64,000 nucleotides of DNA from Isoetes taiwanensis (lineage: Eukaryota > Streptophyta > Lycopodiopsida > Isoetales > Isoetaceae): contig JAJEKV010000059.1 of assembly GCA_021234155.1 (NCBI GenBank), forward strand, positions 4,154,571 through 4,218,570, read 5' to 3'. A program made the translations under genes and the position numbers. Shown here in pieces: positions 56,403-64,000 of this stretch (the first letter of the stretch is position 1; each line of letters opens with the position of its first letter). Under the pieces are notes generated by a model. The model was not told where the DNA came from. It saw only the letters and a program-made list of their open reading frames with translations, and searched no databases.

Positions 56403-57622
56403 TAATACACTTAATTACAGGATATGGTACAGAACAGCATGGCAACAGGGAACCAAAGTGTTGTTTGAGCGTTTTGCTCTACTTGATCCTGGTCCAATAG
56501 TTTATTCCTGTTTTGACGCTTTCTCCGATCTATGCCACTAGACATGAAAAATTTCTTCAGACATGATGATCTTTCTTCCTATTTTGTATGCTACAAACAT
56601 GATTTTTCTATATTTCAACACGATACCTGATCAATCAGCTGGTATCGCACCAATTCAGAGAGACAATCATTCTTCAACATGTTCTACTAGGTTAGAAAGA
56701 AACAAAATAGACAATTAAATACAATAGAATAATCTCACAAGTGAAACTTCCTGACCTGAAACAATTTAAACAACAAGAAGGCTAGTTAAATCCTGATAAA
56801 TGTGGACAATAAAAACGGTAGAAGATGCGAAAAATGTGCACAATAAAAACAATAGAAGATATCCATGCAAAGTCTTTTTGAATATGTTGTCGGTTGTTTA
56901 AACCTCAAGGTTGTGTTGCAAATGTGTGTGCAAATTGATGTCTTCATAAAATATATTGAGGACATACATTATCGTTCATTTATAGCGTGACTTATAGCAT
57001 GCCATCATGTAATCCTACCTAACTACTGGCAAGTCATTTCACATATCTTCGGCGCATCAATATGTAGCCTTACAAGTTGGGCGACCGACTTATGTAAAAT
57101 ATACCACATAATGGTTATAAGGGGAGATCATGATGAACATTCACATGTATGATGGTGTGACATTCATGTATTGTAACATGTCATATACTCGATAGGACCT
57201 TCTCTCTCCAACGGCCATGCCGTAAAGCAGGCCCTCCATCTGACTCGTTCGGATGGCCAGGTAGGCAAGCAGAGGACATAGAGGTGTCATCTCGACCTTT
57301 CCTCTAAGGGATCCTACAAATAGCAAAAGCAATATACTATCAACACTAAGATAACATAACAATAAAACATGCCACCTTGAGAGGTGGTGCACATCCATTC
57401 ATCATCACATCATTGAATAACAACATGTTAACTAACACATAGCAAGACTTCTACCTAGAGTTGGACTCAATTGGAAGTACGACTAATGGCTAGGGTCTGG
57501 TGTGAGTAGATAGGGTTGTGTCAATGGTGTTAACTAGCATAAAACAATGGCTAGGGTTGGCCACTCCATCTACCCCTCCTATGCATACTGCCCAGATCAA
57601 TTAAAAAGCACCAGGCTTCGAC

Positions 57623-58652
57623 GGTAGCCTATCAGAAACATGATCCCATAAGCTCCCTCTAGAGTTACATCTCCCTTGGACCAATGAGGCAGATTGAGTT
57701 ACCTTAACTAATATACACCATGCCAATGACATGCAGTTAGAGGGCGACGATCACTCATCCACTTGGACCTCCCACCGAGACAACGCATCACCTGGGAGGT
57801 GTCAGACTCATACGTTACCCACATGCAATGATAGTCTATTGAGCCCCCCAATAGCCATGACTAGGCGGGCTCCTATGCACAGGCCACATATGATTTGGAA
57901 TTATTGGCATCATGATAATGGCAGCTAAGCCTCTATACCCCTCCCTTTATACACAAGAAGTGCAAACAATGATCAACCATCATCAACATCCATAACTTAA
58001 GAAATAACATAGACTCAACTAATCCTTATCACATGCATCTAACTTATAGTTAGGGTTCCATTTATTAAGGTTTCTGAACTAGAACTGAGGGTTCTACGGT
58101 AGCTCTACCATGCTAACCTATTCAGAATGATACATCCTGCATCGCCTACCTACTCATCTACACCAAATACCGCTCCTTGGCCATCGCCACTTGATGCTAG
58201 CATCTCCCTAAGCGCTAGGTGTTTGGTGATGAGATGCTCCCTTTATCGTGATGCGCGATCGGATGTCTCCATGGTGGGTTGGACGGTTTGGGACTTAAAA
58301 AGTGGACCTAGGCTAGGGTTTAGGCCTAGTTATATGTTAGAGCTCACTTTCATAGGTCCACATGATACTAGTTGGATGACCCCACATGGCAAGGCACTAA
58401 TGGGGTGGCTCCATGTGACAATGTTGGGTTGCCTTGCCTAAGGTAGGTAGATTATATAACTAACTTGTTCCTTTGGCATTACGTCGGATTGCATATGTAT
58501 GTAATATTGCCTCATTGTTACATGTTTGTGAGCCCCAAATGAAAAGTTGGGTAACTTAGTTAGTGTATCTTAGACTTTATGGAACGAGTCAACATGTCGA
58601 ATAGCATTGTTGCAAAAGTGGTCTTGGCCTAAATTAATATGAGCAATGAAAT
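57623..58652. other. Unique sequence without assigned gene
   Basis: An ORF at 58,127-58,441 (+, 104 codons) is open and of higher GC than its surroundings but matches nothing I know. No other feature is visible. Confidence 0.3.
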
Positions 58653-59080
58653 GGTTAGAAAGAAACAAAATAACATTTAAATATAATGGAATAATCTCAC
58701 AAGTGGACCTTCATGACGTGAAACAATCTAAACAACAAGTAACACTACTTAAATCCCGATAAATGTGCACAGTTAAACAATAGAAGAAATCCATGCAAAA
58801 AATGTGCACAATACAAAAAATAGAAGATATCCACGCAAAGTATCTTTGAATACGTTAAAGGTTGTTTAAACCTCAAGATTGTGTTCCAAATGTTCTTGCA
58901 AATATTTTATCTTCGTAAGATATTGAAGACATACATATCTTCCAATAATAAAAGTAGCGAGTTAGACATTTGTAGGTGCATCAATATATAGCTTTGCAAG
59001 TTGTGCGACCGACTTATGTAATATACCTCGTGTAAGGGTTATAAGGGGGGGATCATGCTGAACCATAACATGTAGACCAT
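58653..59080 (+). repeat. Third, diverged copy of the duplication 3' part
   Basis: GGTTAGAAAGAAACAAAATA (58,653) and the following 420 bp match 56,690-57,125 and 15,881-16,325. Shared blocks include ATAATCTCACAAGTGGA, AGAAGATATCCA, GTTGTTTAAACCTCAAG and GTGCGACCGACTTATGTAA. It is more diverged than copies 1 and 2 are from each other, so an older tandem event preceded the large duplication. Confidence 0.75.
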
Positions 59081-59933
59081 GTTGAACCATAACATGTAAC
59101 CATTTGGACAATAAGATTGAAAAAGTATATGCACAGCTTATAATTTGGCTTGCATATCATTATGCTCACAAAATATTCAAAATTTAATTTTGTAATTATA
59201 CACGAAATTGTTATCATATGATCCTACAATAGGCTTCCAAATGGGTTGTGAGGTTGTTGGTGAACAAACTCTGAACTTGTAGTAACTCTTTAATACAATG
59301 GATATAAACCACTTACTTTCAATTAGCAGAAGCCTTTGATACAATTAAATGTATATAATGCAATGCAAACATAAATATTGGCAACAAATTTACTTCATTT
59401 GTTATTGGGTGCAGTTGCATGGATCCAAATGCAATGACTTGAGCAGTCACTGCTATAGCAAAAAAATCTAAGTTTTCTTCTTCAATACAAATTGCTTTTC
59501 ATGTAATCTTGTTGTATATCCACTTGCTCAGCAAATTCTTTTGCATGGTTTCTTGCCTTGGCCTCCACTCTATTCTAGTGTCCTCGCTTTTCTACATCAA
59601 ATTAATCCACCCATTTACGCTAAGAAATAATTTTCCTCCCCTTTTACCTAAGCTATGTTCTGGTTGCACATTACTTGGATCAGTATCTCCCCCATTGTTA
59701 TCAATACCATCGGTAAGAATGTCGTTAAAATTTTCTTCTTCATAAGTGATGTCTGGTTCATTTCCTTCACAATTTAAGCATAGAGAATGGAGTAAGCACA
59801 ATTGAAATTAGGAATAGTGAAAGAAGTAGGAATATATAATTTCAAAACTAAACCACCTAGATTTACGACAATTTTTATGCCATACCATTGATCCATAGCA
59901 TCATACACATCGTAGAAGAAGTTTATTGACAAA
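59081..59933. other. AT-rich, no clear gene
   Basis: A 69-codon acidic ORF on the minus strand (59,592-59,801, includes EEENFNDILTDGIDNNGGDT) may be an exon, but has no recognised domain or clear splice partner. Confidence 0.25.
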
Positions 59934-62300
59934 TTGCAATCTTGTGCTCAGGACCTGTCATTTGCCAATAACTATTTCTATGCCCATGCTTTTAAGTGCT
60001 TGTATCCGTGGTCTAGCTTCCAAAGGAGGTTGAGGTGCGATTCTCTCACCCCTGTTTGCAAGCAAAGCATAACAGAATTCTGGAAACAAAATAGCAGAGT
60101 CTCTCCTTGCAAGAAAGATGTTGTGAACACTGTTGGAGAGTCAGGCTTCCGAATTTCTTATCCCTTGCACCTTATGGAGGTCACACAGGTATAAGTTTCC
60201 ATACAAATTTTTTTTTGCTATTATTGCATAAATATTTCTAATCAACGGCCACCATTCAGCTGCAGCTATTTCAACAATACAAAAAGGCACATCCTGAACA
60301 CCATGTTTGCTTAAAGGCTTTCGAGAAGTTGAAGCCTATTTATGTAAAGAAAGTATCAGAAAGGGAAACCTGTTGTTGCATATACCATATGAAGTTGAGT
60401 ATGCCAGGGTAGCCCTCGAATGCATTAAGGTCAACAAAACCGGATTTCATGGTGAAGAGTGCAAGTGCACCGCGAGGTCTGTGGACCTGGTGAGAAGTGT
60501 TCCGCCACCAACATACGTATGACTCAACCAAATGAGCTGGAGGGTCGTGGGTTTGCAACAAGAGCGAGGGTGAAGAATGGCATAAACATGACCGCTTGAT
60601 GCGCATATGTCGTGTGGCATAAAACTCTTCCTATATGTCCAAGAGAAAGAGAGAATCATGAGTTCTTGCTTGAATGGAAGACGCTTCAAAAGGTAATACT
60701 CTCTTTTTATTGCACTTTGAAAACATGCCGATATGTGTCGCCATCCACCAACACTTTTTGTGCTTTCAAACTTGCTTAATCTTCCGCTTTTATGCTACGC
60801 ATCTTGTTACGCATTCCAAAGGGAGACGTAAGAAGCCGGTGGAGTTGCATCATTTACCAAGGGGAGGTGCTGTGTGGCGCCAGAAAAGAAAAGAGCCAAT
60901 GCCACCAAGAAGGGAAACAAAAGTAAGAAATCCAAGGTAGTCGGGTGGGACACAACACTACCAAGCCGCACACAAGTTGAGAAGAAGGGAAACAAAAGTA
61001 AGAAATCCAAGGTAGTCATTGGGACACACCGTCGCAAAGCAGGTTGAGAAGAAGGGAAACAAAAGTAAGAAATCCAAGGAAGCTGGTGGGACAAACACCA
61101 AGCCGACAGACAAGACGAGACCTCAAATGGCAAGGGAAAAAAAAAGAAAGGACCAAAGCGGTCCTTAGATTGTCTTACAAGAGAACCAAGAAGTTGAAGG
61201 ATTTCATTTCATATCCGTGTTCCACATTGAAGATATTCGTGCCACACAATTATGTGGTTAGATGGCAGGCCATGCAATTCGTGAGTTGCCTAGACAATAT
61301 CCAAGATGGCACCATTGTTTCAGAATTGATTTTTGCAGAGAATTACAAGCATAAAAAATACAAAGGGAGGTTCAAAGCCAGCATTGGCACAATGACCGAT
61401 AACAATTCTCGCCCACATCACGATAGGATGGACATCAGGTTACGGGATCGTAAAAGCTATTGAAGGAAACCCATTTTTACTTGAGTGATGACAAGCTTCA
61501 TGACACTCTTTTGTGCAAAGACTGCCTTAGAAAGCACAATTCATGGCTTGTATCAAATGGTGTAGATTTCTCCGGTGCATATAGTTTGGTCGATGGTTGT
61601 TCTAGCCAATTCAAATCTGCTGCCGCCATTCTATTTCCTACCAAGATATCACCATGAGCTATGGAAGGAAATAGTATGGAATTTCTTTGGGACAGCCCAT
61701 GGTAAGGGAGAGCACGATGGGCAAGGGGCAGTCCTTAAAGGGGCATTCACTAGAGAGCAGCTCAAGTATGATGGGGTGAGATTTAGGGGTGTCGCTGATG
61801 CCCGTGGAATTGGAACTCGTTGGAATGAAGGTACCAACAATGGGGACATCAAAAGGTATTATGCTTTCATCCGTTGTATTCTCATTGAGTAGTGCCGCCC
61901 CAGAACCGGCCAGAATAATGTTTGAATAGTGCTTTCATCCGCTTTAAGTGATGTCCGTGGAACTCGTAACGCGTGATGAGTAGTGCCTGTATTATGTCAT
62001 TCGCGGAGCTGCGCAATACTTGTTATCTCCTGCGTACTTCTGGGTAATTGGAAAGGATGATGTTGATAGGATGCACTACCGGATTGGCGCTGTGGTGGAA
62101 GGGACCAAGCAAATACACAACATCCGGATATACTTGGCCAAATCAAGCACAAGGGTGGCTCATAGAGGTTTAACTTGTTTCGCGGGTAACCGCTTGAAAG
62201 GAAACGGGTCATCTTGTGTGAACAAGCACAAAGTTGAAGAATTGGAAATATGTTACACTAAAGCCGATAAGCCCACCGGGTGAAGGTAATCAAGACTAAA
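59934..62300 (+). pseudogene. Transposase-like protein with FAENY and HGKGEHDG motifs
   Basis: Fragments in successive frames follow the order of a protein family I remember from mosses, lycophytes and ferns, without a formal name. LTPVCKQSITEFWKQNSRVSPCKKDVV lies at about 60,040-60,130. An intron-like gap (about 60,190-60,260) precedes a Cys-rich block near 60,362 (RETCC). WQAMQFVSCLDNIQDGT with ELIFAENYKHKKY is at about 61,262-61,360. SLVDGCSSQFKS lies at about 61,588-61,623, then WNFFGTAHGKGEHDGQGAVL at about 61,677-61,736. The Glu/Asp residues in AENY, DGCSSQFK and GEHDG resemble a DDE-type nuclease core, which is inference. Stops at 61,461 and 61,655 and several shifts indicate a decayed copy. 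No terminal repeats were found. Confidence 0.5.
60908..61085 (+). repeat. Three in-frame-like repeats (Lys/Ser-rich)
   Basis: AGAAGGGAAACAAAAGTAAG followed by AAATCCAAGG recurs at 60,908, 60,983 and 61,050 (spacings 75 and 67). Translated, it gives KKGNKSKKSKV. It lies inside the transposase-like gene, ahead of its core, and looks like a recently expanded basic linker. Confidence 0.85.
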
Positions 62301-63052
62301 TCGATGAGGCATTTTTGAAGGTGATGGAGAATGGCTTAGTGGAAACGAGAGGAAGGTGATAACTTTGTCCGCTAGAAGTGAGGAGGGAAATCGCAGGAGA
62401 ATGCAGATTTCTATGTGGTCAAATGTGTTAAGTCGAGGCATATCCTTGATGTAATTGTCAAGGATTCTTTGGGGTCAGACCTTCAATGTGGATGAACATG
62501 TGTTGGCTGGTTTGTACTATGTCCGCCAGATGGTAGTTGGGAGCTACTTGAAGACAAAGGCCTGACTTTCCAAAGACACCATCATCACGATCGCCTATCA
62601 AGTTTGAGATGAATCGATTCCCGCACCAACAGATTTTCCCTTGAACAAAGCTACTCACCGGATGATCCTTGGATACCGCCATATGAAGGTTGAATATGCT
62701 TTGACCTAGTTGTTTTATCATTGTAACAGGTCTGTAGTTACTTGTGTACTTGTCTCAAATTTTGATCATTGTATTGGAGACAATGCTTGTGAGACAATGT
62801 TTGTAGTATTGGATCTTTGATTGGAGTATTTTAGTATTGGAAACAATGCTTGTAGTATTGGAGAGTAAGCTTGATATATATTACAAAAAATTGTACACTC
62901 AAGATTAGAGACATCACTCAAGATCACTCAATACTCAAGATAAGACAAAGTAATCATACATATATATTACAAAAAAGTAGTGTACAATGGTTACTTCATG
63001 AGTCATCGAAGTCTTTAGAGTCATGCTCCTCGCCAGGAAGGGTGCCCAGCAG
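62301..63052. other. Spacer between two genes
   Basis: No gene is supported. It contains loose repeats of GTAGTATTGGA and ACAATGCTTGT (62,765-62,865) and two copies of ATATATTACAAAAAA (62,875 and 62,961). Confidence 0.4.
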
Positions 63053-63190
63053 CTACCTTTGTACTTCTAATGGAGCATTGAGGATATAGTAGGCCGAGAC
63101 AAGATAGTTGTTGAGGCAAGAATCCAAAGACCGCAAATCGCTCTCCTTGTCCAACCATGCATCGTAGATGTCAATTTGTGAGATCGCTTT
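63053..63190 (-). CDS. Candidate second exon of the HAD phosphatase gene
   Basis: On the minus strand, after TGATGCAG, an open frame reads AISQIDIYDAWLDKESDLRS and then LDSCLNNYL before TAG at 63,055-63,053. The D-ESDL..L...L pattern fits the helix that closes FCP1/NIF-type HAD domains. From the donor at 63,312 the phase matches only if the AG four bases further on (AAAG|CG) is used. With the first AG the frame is lost. Either an exon is missing or this is not the partner. Confidence 0.35.
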   Translation of the reverse strand, partial: KAISQIDIYDAWLDKESDLRSLDSCLNNYLVSAYYILNAPLEVQR

Positions 63191-63301
63191 CTGCATCAGA
63201 AGAGAAGACAAGTATTCCAAAGCTGGACACATGCACTTGCGAAAAAGTTGTCCTCTTCTTGCCCCTTGAAAGGCATAACAGAACGGTTGTGTGTGTGTGG
63301 T

Positions 63302-63733
63302 TTAGAAACCTTTGTGTAGGCTGTCATCAACCAGAAAAATCATACCATGATATTGAGGAAAATCCTCAAGTACAACCTTCAACTCCTTGAAAAAAGGTTG
63401 CTTTTCTTTGCTGGTTGGATGCTCGCATGCATAGCAATGCTCTTGACCATATACCTTCAAGAATCTGGTCTGCAAATCAGGGAACAATGCATCCACCATA
63501 TCTTTTGTATTCCAAAGTAGAGAAGCACTCCAAATCACAATATCAAACCTCTGCAGTGCCCACTCCACAAACTCATGATACCTTGGTCTGCAAATGAGGT
63601 ACTTACTTGTAGTTTCTTTTACAACATGCTTCGTTTGTGGTGGAGGCAAGATTTTCCCGTTCATTCTCCTCTGTTGTGTCTGTGCCAGTACACCATTTAT
63701 GTCAAGCACCAAGCACTTCCGCTGGGTGTCCAT
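63302..63733 (-). CDS. FCP1/NIF-like HAD phosphatase, N-terminal exon
   Basis: The 143-residue ORF starts at an ATG preceded in frame by a stop (TAA 12 codons or fewer upstream). KCLVLDINGVLAQT (residues 6-19) is HAD motif 1. The nucleophile Asp is present, but the usual second Asp of D-x-D is Asn, as in some plant NIF-type relatives. CRPRYHEFVEWALQRFDIVI and WSASLLWN correspond to motif 2. CYACEHPTSKEKQPFFKELK precedes MIFLVDDSLHKGF with motif 4 (DDS). The DDSLHK..G|GTTTCT edge at about 63,312 looks like a splice donor, so the protein probably continues in an exon to the left. Family members dephosphorylate RNA polymerase II CTD or other proteins. The Asn may alter activity. The gene looks host-derived and undamaged. 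Confidence 0.65.
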   Translation of the reverse strand: MDTQRKCLVLDINGVLAQTQQRRMNGKILPPPQTKHVVKETTSKYLICRPRYHEFVEWALQRFDIVIWSASLLWNTKDMVDALFPDLQTRFLKVYGQEHCYACEHPTSKEKQPFFKELKVVLEDFPQYHGMIFLVDDSLHKGF

Positions 63734-64000
63734 CCCTCGACGTTTTTAACCATCGCCGATGTGTGTACGATCGTGTTTGTCCGGCGGCCGCGATGTGGCC
63801 GGACTCTCACTGGAAGTGCTATCGGGAGGTCTTGGACATTGCCGCGACCGGCCGGACTCGGCTTTATCTTTGCTACCGTGATGATGGAGAGTGCCGATAG
63901 CCATAGTCGATACATCCTTATTAGTATCTCCCCGCCCCCAATGTATGGGTGTTTCCTCGTTATCAAGAACCCTTTGCGGTGCCTTTGTCCTCGGTTTCTT
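63734..64000 (-). other. Upstream region of the phosphatase exon
   Basis: GC-richer sequence leading to the phosphatase ATG. It holds an open minus-strand frame (63,697-63,966) that overlaps the phosphatase start in another frame. It may be 5' UTR or promoter. No TATA box was recognised with confidence. Confidence 0.3.

Larger units (their letters stand above)
24072..57622 (+). repeat. Segmental duplication, copy 2 (expanded by insertions)
   Basis: Collinear with 3984-16815 after removing a Helitron (24,874-27,980), a LINE scrap (29,852-30,190), the copia nest (32,496-55,124 plus target duplication) and a Harbinger MITE (55,895-56,402). It also lacks the 5.9-kb segment of copy 1. The net ancestral unit is about 6.9 kb. 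The two copies lie in direct orientation about 7.3 kb apart. Homology ends at GCACCAGGCTTCGA in both, without an obvious shared element at the break. Confidence 0.85.

Noticed and set aside
57141-57398. Minus-strand ORF conserved between duplication copies (also 16,335-16,583)
   Set aside because: Similarity follows from the recent duplication. Observed differences include amino-acid changes (Pro to Leu, Asp to Tyr), with no sign of selection and no recognisable domain.

Overview
This is an intergenic, transposon-rich stretch of a plant nuclear genome. Evidence: plant-type Ty1/copia, CACTA, Helitron, Mutator-like and Harbinger-like elements, GT-AG introns, a PPR pseudogene, and a Dof-type zinc finger. 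Two transposase-like families (a DUF7869-like protein and one carrying the motif HGKGEHDG) and the abundance of decayed LINEs resemble, from memory of such families, a homosporous fern or another early-diverging land plant more than a flowering plant. This assignment is inference. No rRNA, tRNA, CRISPR array or bacterial operon was seen.

Layout. 0.7-3.3 kb: decayed LINE on + (coiled-coil ORF, then APE-type endonuclease). 3.98-16.8 kb: copy 1 of a large direct segmental duplication. It carries a 5.9-kb copy-specific segment (PPR pseudogene, 553-bp foldback element) and a frameshifted Dof-like zinc-finger gene. 16.8-24.1 kb: spacer with a 270-bp dispersed repeat, a LINE reverse-transcriptase scrap on + and a decayed LINE on -. 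24.07-57.6 kb: copy 2, swollen by insertions. These are a 3.1-kb Helitron (itself holding a 460-bp Mutator-type MITE), a LINE 3' scrap, a 22.6-kb nested retrotransposon block and a 508-bp Harbinger-type MITE. The second Dof-like copy (28.65-29.82 kb) is also broken. 57.6-64 kb: a third partial copy of the duplicated 3' sequence, a decayed transposase-like gene on +, and an FCP1/NIF-like HAD phosphatase exon on -.

The centrepiece is the nest at 32,496-55,124. A copia element on the minus strand, bounded by TG...CA LTRs and the 5-bp target duplication TTGTA, carries three later insertions. A 9,746-bp CACTA transposon (33,156-42,901, TSD TTA) sits in one LTR. A LINE (about 47,271-49,785) and a decayed DUF7869-like gene block (49,920-54,637) sit in the other. 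Duplication copy 1 keeps the unoccupied site for the copia element, the Helitron and the Harbinger MITE, so those boundaries can be read directly.

Hardly any gene here looks intact. The best candidates for host function are the phosphatase exon at the right edge and the Dof-like family. Its two local copies are broken at different places, so each preserves what the other has lost.
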